Shown here: piece by piece, positions 34,771 through 43,251 of the stretch
Position numbering within the stretch: the stretch's first letter is position 1
Layout: each line of letters begins with the position of its first letter
Assembly (NCBI RefSeq): GCF_042662685.1
Contig: NZ_JBHSYO010000003.1
Span: 62,001 to 126,000 of the forward strand
Source of the DNA: Pseudobowmanella zhangzhouensis
GTDB taxonomy: Bacteria; Pseudomonadota; Gammaproteobacteria; Enterobacterales; Alteromonadaceae
Direction of reading: 5' to 3'
DNA: 64,000 nucleotides
Program-made: the position numbers and the translations under genes
The notes under the pieces: model-generated
The model's database searches: none
Seen by the model: only the letters and a program-made list of their open reading frames with translations
Told to the model about the DNA's origin: nothing

Positions 34771-37650
34771 TTAGAAGCGAATGTTCGCGCTAAACATAAC
34801 CTGACGTGGAGTCTGGAAGCCAACTGGCAACATGAAGTCTTCGTTCGCGCCGCCTGACTCAGCATCTTCGTCGAAACGAACTGCGTTTTGAGCATCAAAC
34901 ACGTTGAACACGTCAGCTTGTAACGTTACGTCTGCATCACCGAAAGTAGTACGGTATTGCAGGCTCAGGTCTAACTGAGTAGTCCAAGGTGTACGACCGA
35001 AGCTACCACGAGGCAGGAATGCATCGCCAACATAGTATGTTTGGCCATAAGCATACTCGTCGAAGCCATCGCCGTAACCTTCTGGCAGACCTTCACCGAA
35101 GCCGTTAAGTGGACGACCTGATTGAATCAACAGGTTGGCACCTAATAACAGGTTCTCAGTCAGAGCGTATGAACCGTATGCTTTGATAGTATGGCGACGG
35201 TCGTTTGGCAGGTTACCGTTAGCACCGTCCATCAGGTATGGGAAGTCCCAGTCAGTTGTCAGACCAGCGTCGTCCTGACCGTTATCTGATTTGACGTAAC
35301 CTTCAGCATTACCGTAGCTGTGTGCCCATGTATAGGTGATGCTGGCAGACCACAGGTCATCCCACTGCTTCTCTAACATGAAGTCCCAAGACAACCACTT
35401 ACGCTTCGGATCTGGGTAGCCCAGGTCAGCAGCTGAGATAGTCACTTGCTCTAACACGCCATCGCTGTCTGTGTCGTAGTAAGTAGTGATGTCAGTGTTA
35501 GGGTTAGTCAGCACGTATACGTTGTGGCCGTGGTCGTCCCAACCATTCTTACGAATGGCTTTGTCGATAGTGATATCGTCGATAACAGACTTCAGGTCAC
35601 GGTGAGTGAACTTCACGCTCAGAGACCAGTCGTCGTTCAGCATGGTTTGATAACCTAAGATGAACTCGTCCTGATACATTGGCTTGATGCTGGTATCCAG
35701 TACTTCACGTACATCTGGAACCGTACCATCACTGTACTGTACGCCACCCAGGTATTCACCCAACTGTGGAGTATCATCAGCGTTCAGACCTTCAAGGATA
35801 TACCAGTCAGCAGTGAACAGTTCAGCACCCGCCATACGGATGTTAGTGTTTGCTGCGATAGGCAGGTGATAACGACCGTAGTTTACGAATACTTTAGAGT
35901 CGCCGTCGCCGTTAACATCCCAAGACAAGCCTAAACGTGGTGCGATTTGGTTATCAACTTTGATGAACGTTTCGCCCTGGGCGTTTTTGTTCTCGAAAGA
36001 CTCTGAACGCAAACCTAAGGTTGCAGTCAGGGTGTCGCTGATAGTCCAGGTATCTTCGATATACAGAGCGTTAGACAGAGTCTCGAACTCACCGCCTGAC
36101 TCGTATACACGCACACGTGCTACGTCAGTACCGTCAGTGTCTGATTCCCAGCCGATAGCGTCAATGCTGTCGCCTGCATCATAGATGTAGTAGCCATAGT
36201 AAACGTGGCCAGAATAGAATGAGCCAGCAACTGACGTGTTGGTTTCGCTATCGAAACCGAAACGTAACTGGTGGTCACCCAGCGCGTATTCACCGTCAAT
36301 ACGGAACGCTTCACGGGTATCTTTTCCTGCTTCTGGAACAGAGTTAGTCCAGCAGCCCAGGTTTGCACGAGCTGGATCCCAACGGATAATCAGCGGGCAA
36401 GTTTCATCGAACGGGCTTTGGTCAGTCAGGTCAGCTTCGTTTTTACCCCACAATGCAGACAATACGAAATCGTCTGTGATGTAGCCGGTATATTTCAAGC
36501 TTAAGTTTTTACCACCACGCTTAGACAGTGAATCACCCTGGTAATCTTTTGCACCAGTGTCGATGTCGTATGCGTATGTTTGGCTGGTAGTAGTGCGTTT
36601 GTCAGAGAAACCAGTGAATTCCAGCTTGTGGTCATCAGTGATTTGCCAGTCAATTTTACCACCCCAGAATGCGTCATCAGTGCTGTCTTTGTAGAACGTA
36701 GATGTGCCTGACACGTACTCGTTAGTGATATCGCGTGGGTTATACAATACATAGAAGAACAACGTATCTTCGATGATTGGACCTGACAAGTAGATGTTTG
36801 CGTCCAGTTTAGAGTACTTGTCTTCATCGTTGAAGATCAGGTATTCACCGTTACGACGTAAAACGTTGCCGTTGTACTCTCGCAATGCATCAGGCGTGTA
36901 ATACAGGTTTGCACCGTATTCCCAATCGTTGCTACCGCTCTTAGTAACAGCGTTGATTACACCACCGGTTGAACGACCAAATTCTGCAGAGTAACCACCA
37001 GTTTTAACCTGGAATTCTTTGTAGAATTCGAATGGGATAGTAGAACCACCCAGACCGTTACGGAAGTTAGAAACGTTCAGACCGTTTACGAAGTAAGCGT
37101 TTTCTGCAACCGATGCACCACCGAATGACGCCAGGTTACCGAAGCGGCTATCACCTTTAGTAGTACCAGGAGCTAACAGAGCAACAGAGGTTGCGTCACG
37201 CGCAATTGGCAGACGAGCCAGCTCTACCGCACCGATGTTCAGTGCAGCTTCAGAAGAAGTGGTGTCGATCATGCTGATCATACGGCCAGTTACTTCGATT
37301 TTTTCAACACCTTCAGCGTTCATTGGGATGTTGATTGAAGAGCCACCAATGCGAACATTGATATCTGGCAGAACCTGAGTCTCATAACCTGCTTTAGATA
37401 CGGTAACTTCATAGCTACCAACTGGCAGGTTCAGGAAACGATAAGAACCGTCAGCGTCTGCAACTACTGAGCGCTGGAAGCCAGTCTTCTTATCTTTAAC
37501 GGTGATTGTTGCACCAGCAACAGCCATTTCTTTAGAGTCAACGATTAACCCTTTCAAAGAACCGTCATCGTTACCTGCGAATGCAGGTGCAGCTACGCCA
37601 AGCGCAGCAGCAACGGCAAAAGCCGTAACGCTTTTCTTGAATGTGGACAT
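34771..37650 (-). CDS. Oar-like TonB-dependent receptor with regulatory N-domain
   Basis: The 959-residue outer-membrane protein has a signal peptide (ending APAFA), a carboxypeptidase-regulatory-like beta-sandwich (residues 30-112, with GLIVDSKEMAVAGATITVKD and GSYRFLNLPVGSYEVTV), a plug domain (IEVTGRMISMIDTTSSEAAL to ENAYFVNGLNVSNFRNG, then GGYSAEFGRSTGGVINAVTKSGSN), and a 22-strand barrel ending RQVMFSANIRF with the terminal Phe for BAM recognition. This Oar-type layout is common in Alteromonadales and Xanthomonadales; substrates are usually unknown peptides or glycans. The nearby TonB2-type operon may energise it. AGGGAG precedes the ATG. Confidence 0.92.
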   Translation of the reverse strand: MSTFKKSVTAFAVAAALGVAAPAFAGNDDGSLKGLIVDSKEMAVAGATITVKDKKTGFQRSVVADADGSYRFLNLPVGSYEVTVSKAGYETQVLPDINVRIGGSSINIPMNAEGVEKIEVTGRMISMIDTTSSEAALNIGAVELARLPIARDATSVALLAPGTTKGDSRFGNLASFGGASVAENAYFVNGLNVSNFRNGLGGSTIPFEFYKEFQVKTGGYSAEFGRSTGGVINAVTKSGSNDWEYGANLYYTPDALREYNGNVLRRNGEYLIFNDEDKYSKLDANIYLSGPIIEDTLFFYVLYNPRDITNEYVSGTSTFYKDSTDDAFWGGKIDWQITDDHKLEFTGFSDKRTTTSQTYAYDIDTGAKDYQGDSLSKRGGKNLSLKYTGYITDDFVLSALWGKNEADLTDQSPFDETCPLIIRWDPARANLGCWTNSVPEAGKDTREAFRIDGEYALGDHQLRFGFDSETNTSVAGSFYSGHVYYGYYIYDAGDSIDAIGWESDTDGTDVARVRVYESGGEFETLSNALYIEDTWTISDTLTATLGLRSESFENKNAQGETFIKVDNQIAPRLGLSWDVNGDGDSKVFVNYGRYHLPIAANTNIRMAGAELFTADWYILEGLNADDTPQLGEYLGGVQYSDGTVPDVREVLDTSIKPMYQDEFILGYQTMLNDDWSLSVKFTHRDLKSVIDDITIDKAIRKNGWDDHGHNVYVLTNPNTDITTYYDTDSDGVLEQVTISAADLGYPDPKRKWLSWDFMLEKQWDDLWSASITYTWAHSYGNAEGYVKSDNGQDDAGLTTDWDFPYLMDGANGNLPNDRRHTIKAYGSYALTENLLLGANLLIQSGRPLNGFGEGLPEGYGDGFDEYAYGQTYYVGDAFLPRGSFGRTPWTTQLDLSLQYRTTFGDADVTLQADVFNVFDAQNAVRFDEDAESGGANEDFMLPVGFQTPRQVMFSANIRF

Positions 37651-37870
37651 ATTTTTCTCCCTGGACCACTAATATTTTTTTAGTGATTCGTGTTAATAAC
37701 TGAATGAACAGCTTTTTTGTTAGATAAGGCTTTAACCTCGAATCGATTTTAAACACAGTTAAAACGGAGGGTCAACAGGCCTTTAGCTGATCTGCGTCGA
37801 GTTTTTCACGACTTTTTTATCAATTTTGATTTTTATTTCGTAATCATTAGTTTACTAATCGAGCAACCAG

Positions 37871-38959
37871 CTAAACGCACTGAAATCGCAACTTGCTTCT
37901 GACAGAGTCGGGCAATTGCGGCAAACTCCCTTTTGGCAACAGGAACGTGGCCATATTAAAAAAGTCGGTAAAGACGCGGTTGGCTTCGGTCGTACGTTTT
38001 AAATATTCATGCCCTGATGAGCCACCCGTACCAATCTTGCTACCTAGCATGCGCTGGACCATCATCGCGTGGCGAAAGCGCCAAATCGTCATGTTTTCAT
38101 CTATCTCGGTGAGGCAGGTAATAAACTGGTGCGCCAAATTAAACATGGGTTCTTCGCGATATTGCTCAATAAACAGAGCAGCCAGCATCGCCTGATGTGA
38201 CAGACGGAAATCACCACGCTCCTGTAACTGGGTATATTTATCGCTGTCAAACAGTGCCGAGAAATGTTCACGTACCTTATCTAGCTCCGCTAACTCACGA
38301 CTAATCTGTTCTTCGCTAAGCGTATCGTTTGCTTTGATTGTCTCTGCATCAGCAAGAAGCATGTCTTCAGTTGCATTACGGTAATGCTGCCAAAACTTAA
38401 ATTCGCCGAGATCCAAAAATGGCATACGCGCCAACCATTTATCCACTAATTCGAACAAGCTGGGCTTGCCCTCTAAGCGAGTCAGGAAAGCACGATCTTC
38501 ATCATTTAATCGGGTCAGGAAACTCTGTTGATCGAAGTCGATTCGAAATGCTCTTTTCAACCCGAGGCTGATTTCCAGCATCTTAAACTGAATACTTTGA
38601 AAGCCGGAGGCAGGTACCAAATAATCGCGGAATGACAGAAAATCCTGCGGTGTCATGGTCTCCATGATTGCAATCTGATCATTCAGCAGCTTTTGAATCG
38701 CCACCACGCGTTTCAGTCTGTGCACGACTTGCGGGAGTTGCTGATCTTCAACCTTTTCTGCCGAGAAGGTCTCAATGACGGAATGCATTTCATGCAGAAT
38801 TTGCTTGAACCACAACTCATATGCCTGATGCACAATAATGAACAGCATTTCATCATGGGCTGGCTCACCATAGCGGCTACTGTGCAACGATTGCGCGCCC
38901 AGCAACTTGTCGAGGCCAAGGTAATCACCGTAATAAACTGGCTCTTTATTCTTTTGCAT
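37871..38959 (-). CDS. kynA: Tryptophan 2,3-dioxygenase
   Basis: The 362-residue heme enzyme has the N-terminal YGDYLGLDKLLGAQ segment, AHDEMLFIIVHQAYELWFKQ with the substrate-site His and Phe residues, SGFQSIQFKMLEISLGL, and the C-terminal WRFRHAMMVQRMLGSK followed by GTGGSSGHEYL. The His in WRFRH is the expected heme ligand. It opens the indole ring of tryptophan to N-formylkynurenine, the first step of the kynurenine pathway. It is longer than the Xanthomonas enzyme (about 300). No other kynurenine genes are in the window. Confidence 0.93.
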   Translation of the reverse strand: MQKNKEPVYYGDYLGLDKLLGAQSLHSSRYGEPAHDEMLFIIVHQAYELWFKQILHEMHSVIETFSAEKVEDQQLPQVVHRLKRVVAIQKLLNDQIAIMETMTPQDFLSFRDYLVPASGFQSIQFKMLEISLGLKRAFRIDFDQQSFLTRLNDEDRAFLTRLEGKPSLFELVDKWLARMPFLDLGEFKFWQHYRNATEDMLLADAETIKANDTLSEEQISRELAELDKVREHFSALFDSDKYTQLQERGDFRLSHQAMLAALFIEQYREEPMFNLAHQFITCLTEIDENMTIWRFRHAMMVQRMLGSKIGTGGSSGHEYLKRTTEANRVFTDFFNMATFLLPKGSLPQLPDSVRSKLRFQCV

Positions 38960-39008
38960 TGTTTTTTCTCGGAAAATTTTTACTGCATCTTAACATTTGA
39001 CCTATCCT

Positions 39009-39022
39009 GCTCTATACCAAAA
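39009..39022 (-). promoter_or_regulatory. Possible extended -10 promoter of tryptophan dioxygenase gene
   Basis: On the minus strand TTTGGTATAGAGC gives an extended -10 TGGTATAGA; TGTACA 16 bases upstream could be a -35. It is 52 bases before the ATG at 38959. Confidence 0.4.
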
Positions 39023-39067
39023 CAGTAGGATTTGTACATTGCAGTTTGTTACGGGGAATTGACACAC

Positions 39068-39340
39068 ATGAAGTTAGATGACGACATCCACAATTACTAT
39101 GAGCATCTGGTGATTGAGCGGATCACCCAACTTGGTCTGGATAAAGAGAAATCGCAGGATTATCTGGCTGATTTATGTTGCCTGGCATTGAATCAGGTAC
39201 CACCTCGCTACATTCGTTATGAGGTCGACATGGCCTTCTATCTGGCCCCGAACGAAAAGCTGCAGATGCAAATGAACGTCAATAACGCCATCGACAAAGC
39301 GATAAAGTTTTTAGATGAGCAAAAAAAAGACAGGGAATAA
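39068..39340 (+). CDS. ComFB-like late competence protein
   Basis: The ATG at 39068 (GGGGAA upstream) gives 90 residues starting MKLDDDIHNYYEHLVIERI. The pattern YLADLCCLALNQVPPRYIRYEVDMAFYL, seen as two adjacent conserved segments, matches the ComFB family, which includes c-di-GMP-binding members such as CdgR of cyanobacteria. Its role in gammaproteobacteria is not established. The gene is convergent with the 4.5S RNA gene, whose 3' end is 9 bases from the stop codon. Confidence 0.85.
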   Translation: MKLDDDIHNYYEHLVIERITQLGLDKEKSQDYLADLCCLALNQVPPRYIRYEVDMAFYLAPNEKLQMQMNVNNAIDKAIKFLDEQKKDRE

Positions 39341-39349
39341 CTGAGGTTT

Positions 39350-39461
39350 GGGTGGCGGCCTTCCAGCCACATCCCGGCACATGAGTCGTCTGCTGCGGCT
39401 GCTCCCTTCCGGGCCTGACCGAGTTCACAGAGTATCATTGCGAGAGGACCAAAAGGCCACC
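39350..39461 (-). ncRNA. ffs: 4.5S RNA of the signal recognition particle
   Basis: The minus strand reads GGTGGCC at 39461 and ends GGCCGCCACCC at 39350, closing one long rod. Between them are the SRP signatures: GGTCAGGCCCGGAAGGGAGC with the GGAA tetraloop, and AGCAGCCGCAGCAGA opposite it, followed by ATGTGCCGGGATGTGGCTGG. This aligns along its whole length with E. coli 4.5S RNA (114 nt). With Ffh it delivers nascent membrane proteins to FtsY. A strong promoter lies just upstream. Confidence 0.95.
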
Positions 39462-39489
39462 ATTGATACGCCTGATTGAGGCGGCGCGC

Positions 39490-39518
39490 ATTATGCGTGT
39501 TCCGCCCCATCGATGCAA
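39490..39518 (-). promoter_or_regulatory. Sigma-70 promoter of ffs with GC-rich discriminator
   Basis: On the minus strand TTGCAT (39518-39513), a 17-base spacer and CATAAT (39495-39490), followed by the GC-rich discriminator GCGCGCCGCC. Transcription from about 39483 leaves a leader of roughly 22 bases before the mature 5' end, comparable to the E. coli leader removed by RNase P. The -35 box abuts the leucine dehydrogenase stop codon. Confidence 0.8.
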
Positions 39519-39519
39519 G

Positions 39520-40572
39520 TTACTTTGCGCTGAAACGTTCTTCCGCCATCAGGTTTGCGACGATATTGGTCGCATCACCCTGCTGCTGAGAACGCATAAA
39601 GATTTCCGTTAATGTTTCACCGATTTGTTCGATGTGCGTACGCAGCGCAGCGTTGCTGCTGTCGATATTCTGATGATAAATATCAATAACACCACCAGCA
39701 TTAATAACGTAATCAGGTGCATACAGAATGTCGCGCTGACGCAGAATTTCACCGTGACTTTCATGGGCTAACTGGTTGTTTGCAGCGCCGGCAATCACAC
39801 TAAAATTAAATTGCTCAATGGTGTCATCATTTATAACAGCACCAAATGCACATGGTGCAAACACATCTGCCTTCACCGCGTAAATCGCTTCCGGTTTCAC
39901 TAGGGTAGCGCCTAATAGTTTTTCCGCTTTTTCCAGATTATCCGGGAAGATATCTGTGACGATAAGATTCGCGCCCGCTGCGTGCAGCAATTCGGCCAGG
40001 CGATAGCCCACATGACCAAGGCCCTGAATCGCGACAGTTAACCCATCTACGCTACGGCCCAGACGCTGTTTAACCGAAGCCTGAATGCCCACGAAGGTGC
40101 CATATGCAGTCGCCGGTGAAGGATTACCATCAGCCTCGCCACCGTGATAGCTGTACTTTGCCTGTGTACCGGCAACGTAATCACAACGTTGTGCCATTAA
40201 CTTAAGACTTTGCGGAGAAATACCGGAATCTTCGGCGGTCACATACTTACCCCCTAAAGACTGAACAAAGTCGCCCATTGCGTGCATCAATGCCGGCGTA
40301 ATATCTGTGCGTGGATCACCAATAATTACTGACTTACCCCCACCTTGTGGCAAGTTTGCCAGAGCTGACTTGTAGGTCATTCCACGGGATAAACGTAATA
40401 CGTCGTTTAAGGCCTCTGCACTGCTGGCATAAGGCCACATCCGGCATCCACCGAGCGTCGGTCCCAGGTTGGTGTTGTGCACGGCAATAATGGCTTTCAG
40501 ACCGGTCTTTTCATCGAAGCGAAATGCAATGTGTTCATGGTTATCAAAAGCTGGATGTTCGAATAATGACAT
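39520..40572 (-). CDS. ldh: Leucine dehydrogenase
   Basis: The 350-residue protein belongs to the Glu/Leu/Phe/Val dehydrogenases, short form: LGPTLGGCRMWPY with the substrate-binding glycine loop, MTYKSALANLPQGGGKSVI with two conserved lysines, the catalytic Asp in TAEDSGIS, and the NAD fold VAIQGLGHVGYRLAELLHAAGANLIVTDI in the C-terminal half. It deaminates branched-chain amino acids oxidatively to keto acids. An Lrp/AsnC regulator gene is divergent from it and is the obvious candidate controller. Confidence 0.92.
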   Translation of the reverse strand: MSLFEHPAFDNHEHIAFRFDEKTGLKAIIAVHNTNLGPTLGGCRMWPYASSAEALNDVLRLSRGMTYKSALANLPQGGGKSVIIGDPRTDITPALMHAMGDFVQSLGGKYVTAEDSGISPQSLKLMAQRCDYVAGTQAKYSYHGGEADGNPSPATAYGTFVGIQASVKQRLGRSVDGLTVAIQGLGHVGYRLAELLHAAGANLIVTDIFPDNLEKAEKLLGATLVKPEAIYAVKADVFAPCAFGAVINDDTIEQFNFSVIAGAANNQLAHESHGEILRQRDILYAPDYVINAGGVIDIYHQNIDSSNAALRTHIEQIGETLTEIFMRSQQQGDATNIVANLMAEERFSAK

Positions 40573-40789
40573 AACGTACCAAGGTAGTTGTTAATAGGGT
40601 GTAAAGGCGCATATGGTAGCGCAACTATACGAGGATAGGTGTTGCAGTTTGTAGCGATGGGAATTGAACACTGGAAATAAAATATTCCAACAATCGGGCC
40701 TTAACCTGATATTCGTCCTAATAATTCCAATTGAAAAAAACAAAAATTTTAAGCATCCTTACTTTCCTGTAAAAATTTTTGCCTTACCT

Positions 40790-41254
40790 ATGAAACTGGA
40801 TAAATTCGACAAACAAATACTGCGCACCCTGCAACAAGACGCAACTGTTTCTATGGCTGAACTGAGTAACCACGTAGGGTTATCTCATACACCATGCTGG
40901 CGACGCGTGAAACGCCTGGAAAAGGACGGCTTTATACAGCGCAAAGTCACGTTACTCAATAACAAAAAGCTCAATTTAGGTGTCAGCGTATTTATTTACG
41001 TGTCGCTGAAAAATCATGACGAGACCTCATTAAACCGCTTTGAAGCAGCAGTACAGGACATCGATGAAATTGTCGAATGTCACACCACCAGCGGTGATCG
41101 CGATTACCTGCTCAAAGTAGTGGTCGAAAGCATTGAAGAATATGAACTGCTGTTAAAGAGCAAACTCACCCATCTGCCGAGCGTCGACCATATCAGCTCT
41201 ACGTTTGCCCTCAAGCAAGTCAAATACACCACAGAACTGCCAATAAAAGGGTAA
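40790..41254 (+). CDS. Lrp/AsnC family transcriptional regulator
   Basis: The ATG at 40790 gives 154 residues starting MKLDKFDKQILRTLQQDA, the normal Lrp start; a 42-residue upstream extension is rejected. A winged HTH (VSMAELSNHVGLSHTPCWRRVKRLEKDGFI) is followed by a RAM effector domain with VECHTTSGDRDYLLKVVV. The effector is probably leucine or another branched-chain amino acid, judged from the divergent leucine dehydrogenase gene. It is 4 bases before the DUF1415 gene, so the two are co-transcribed. Confidence 0.92.
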   Translation: MKLDKFDKQILRTLQQDATVSMAELSNHVGLSHTPCWRRVKRLEKDGFIQRKVTLLNNKKLNLGVSVFIYVSLKNHDETSLNRFEAAVQDIDEIVECHTTSGDRDYLLKVVVESIEEYELLLKSKLTHLPSVDHISSTFALKQVKYTTELPIKG

Positions 41255-41258
41255 GTCA

Positions 41259-41816
41259 TTGTCACAGCAAACACTCGATCTCGTTCAGCGCTGGCTGGAC
41301 GAGATCGTTATTGACCTGAATTTATGTCCCTTCGCCGCCCGTCCGCGCCGTCAGGATAAGATTCGGATCGCGCTATGCCCCAGCGACGACACCGAGGCAA
41401 TCATGTCTGTGCTGGCCAGTGAGATTGGGCATCTGAATACCAACATCGCGACCGAAACGACCTTGCTGGTACTGGAAAATGGCTTTGACGATTTTATCGA
41501 TTATTTGGATCTGGTTGCCGAATGCGAAGACTGGCTGGCCGATAAAGGCTATGAAGGTATTTATCAGATTGCCTCATTTCATCCGGCCTATCAGTTTGCC
41601 GGCACATTGGCGCAGGACAGAGAAAACTTCACCAACCGCGCTCCCTACCCCATATTACATCTGTTACGTGAAGCCGAACTTACCAGAGTAATCGACCAGT
41701 ACCCGGATACCGACAGTATTCCCCAGCGTAATATTGACTTGCTCAATAACATGCCAGCGGATGAGTTCGAACAGCGTTTCTGTCCGTTTATACATACAAA
41801 AAAGCCCGGTAACTAA
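41259..41816 (+). CDS. DUF1415 family protein
   Basis: A 185-residue protein with the DUF1415 pattern: WLDEIVIDLNLCPFAARP near the N terminus, TTLLVLENGFDDFIDYLDLV, and FHPAYQFAGT followed by NRAPYPILHLLREAELTRV. Function is unknown; conserved Cys, His and acidic residues hint at metal or nucleotide binding. The start is a TTG at 41259 preceded by AAAGGG and only 4 bases after the Lrp stop. A terminator overlaps its stop codon. Confidence 0.88.
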   Translation: MSQQTLDLVQRWLDEIVIDLNLCPFAARPRRQDKIRIALCPSDDTEAIMSVLASEIGHLNTNIATETTLLVLENGFDDFIDYLDLVAECEDWLADKGYEGIYQIASFHPAYQFAGTLAQDRENFTNRAPYPILHLLREAELTRVIDQYPDTDSIPQRNIDLLNNMPADEFEQRFCPFIHTKKPGN

Positions 41817-41830
41817 GCCGGGCTTTTTAT
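41799..41830 (+). terminator. Bidirectional terminator between DUF1415 gene and phnA
   Basis: AAAAAGCCCGG (41799-41809), 8-base loop containing the stop codon, CCGGGCTTTTT (41818-41828). The hairpin is A-rich on one side and T-rich on the other, so it can serve both convergent genes. Confidence 0.88.
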
Positions 41831-41843
41831 CACTTGATTGTGA

Positions 41844-42401
41844 TTAGTTTTTCTTCACATATTTGGTCAAAATAACAATCTTGGTGCCGTTAACCCGCCC
41901 CTCGATATGCTCAGGATTCGACGTCAGTGAGATGCCGCGCACCGGTGTTCCACGCTTGGCAACAAAACTGGTGCCTTTTACGTCTAAATCTTTAATGATC
42001 GTGACGCTATCACCGGCTTGCAGGCGGACGCCATTTGAGTCCAGGTGAACAATTTCATCGACATTACCCGCCTCGACCCAGCTTTGTAACTCGTCATCCA
42101 GATACAACATATCCAGTGCATCCTGCGCCCAGCTCTCTGCGCTGATCTTATTCAACAATCTGGCAGATAACACCTGTACCGCGGGTACCTGGCTCCACAT
42201 GCTGTCGGTCAGGCAGCGCCAATGATGCGCGTCAATGCCGCCCGGATCTTTGCTGTGCTGCGCACAGGTTGCGCATAACACGACATCAGCACTAAAGCCA
42301 ACCGGTGCATCCGACACCTCGACAGCCTCAAGGCCATCCGTGCTACCACATAATTCACATTTCTCGCCGCTACGGGCAGCTAAGTCAGCTGAAATTGCCA
42401 T
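41844..42401 (-). CDS. phnA: PhnA/YjdM domain protein
   Basis: The 185-residue protein carries an N-terminal zinc ribbon (CELCGSTDGL and VVLCATCAQH) and a C-terminal SH3-like PhnA domain (DSVTIIKDLDVKGTSFVAKRGTPVRGI, then GTKIVILTKYVKKN). E. coli YjdM has only about 111 residues; this is the longer form with a helical segment (residues 60-110) between ribbon and SH3-like parts. Despite the name, a role in phosphonate use is doubtful and the function is unknown. Confidence 0.88.
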   Translation of the reverse strand: MAISADLAARSGEKCELCGSTDGLEAVEVSDAPVGFSADVVLCATCAQHSKDPGGIDAHHWRCLTDSMWSQVPAVQVLSARLLNKISAESWAQDALDMLYLDDELQSWVEAGNVDEIVHLDSNGVRLQAGDSVTIIKDLDVKGTSFVAKRGTPVRGISLTSNPEHIEGRVNGTKIVILTKYVKKN

Positions 42402-42611
42402 AAATCCCCCTAAAAATTTGCGGGTATTATCCGCATATTTAGTGCCCCCTCAAGTAATTTAGCCAATATCCACGTATTTTCGTGATTCTCGCCACGAGCC
42501 CGAGATGATCTCATCATCAAATCAATACAATTTGATTTAAAATCAATAACTTAATATTTTGGTTTGATTTTTGCCTAGCAAATACAACTAACAATAACGT
42601 GAGAAAACTCA

Positions 42612-43244
42612 ATGAAAAAATTATTACTTGCCAGTGTGATCACCTGCTCCATGGGCTTGAGTGGCTGTATTGTGCATGTCGGCGGCCATGGCGACGACAG
42701 TGACATCGAGTTCGGCTACGTCCGTAGCAATCAGTCCGACTTGTCCAGCGTTAACAGTGACTTACGCATCGAAACACATCGTCAGGTTGGGGATGTCAGC
42801 AACGTCAATGGCAATATCGAGTTGCAGGCGTTTGCTGCGGCCAAAGATATCGATGCGGTTAACGGCAATATCGAGCTTACCCACAACAATCAGGCAGACA
42901 ATGTGAATTCGGTCAACGGTGACATACGCACCAACGGCAGTCACATCGCGCATAATATCGAAAGTGTGAATGGTCAAATCAAGGTGCATAACAGTCAGGT
43001 AAGCGGCGATATCATCAGCCTGAACGGCGATGTTAGTTTGGATGGCTCTTCGCACATTAAGGGCGATATCGTATTTAAAAGTAAGAAACGCAGTTGGTGG
43101 TCTGGGAATAACAACCACCAACCTACGCTGACGATAAGCGCCGATTCGCAAATTGACGGACGAATTATTTTGCAGCAACCGGTCAGGCTAGACGTGGCGA
43201 ACCCTGCACTCCTGAACAAAGTGGACTACGCCTACAAGGCTTAA
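42612..43244 (+). CDS. Lipoprotein with VNGxI beta-helix-like repeats
   Basis: A 210-residue predicted lipoprotein: signal peptide with lipobox LSGC (Cys at residue 19), then about six imperfect 18-20 residue units each with a V/LN(S/G)(D/N/Q)(I/L/V) core: SVNSDLRI, NVNGNIEL, AVNGNIEL, SVNGDIRT, SVNGQIKV, SLNGDVSL, followed by GDIVFKSK and a less regular C-terminal part. The spacing resembles one turn of a parallel beta-helix, as in DUF4097-type adhesin-like or bactofilin-like proteins. Residue after Cys is Ile, so outer-membrane sorting is expected. I do not recognise a characterised homologue. It is preceded by an AT-rich stretch and convergent with alr. Confidence 0.75.
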   Translation: MKKLLLASVITCSMGLSGCIVHVGGHGDDSDIEFGYVRSNQSDLSSVNSDLRIETHRQVGDVSNVNGNIELQAFAAAKDIDAVNGNIELTHNNQADNVNSVNGDIRTNGSHIAHNIESVNGQIKVHNSQVSGDIISLNGDVSLDGSSHIKGDIVFKSKKRSWWSGNNNHQPTLTISADSQIDGRIILQQPVRLDVANPALLNKVDYAYKA

Positions 43245-43251
43245 GCGTCTG

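Noticed and set aside
37667..37685. CACTAA/TTAGTG hairpin in the leader of the TonB-dependent receptor gene
   Set aside because: Only six base pairs, mostly weak, with a T-rich loop; probably chance, though it sits just before the ribosome site.
37846..37862. Palindrome ATTAGT-TT-ACTAAT after the tryptophan dioxygenase gene
   Set aside because: Two-base loop and no following T run; it does not look like a terminator and one copy is not enough to call an operator.
39238..39510. Minus-strand 90-residue frame
   Set aside because: It lies across the 4.5S RNA gene and its promoter and has no protein-like pattern.
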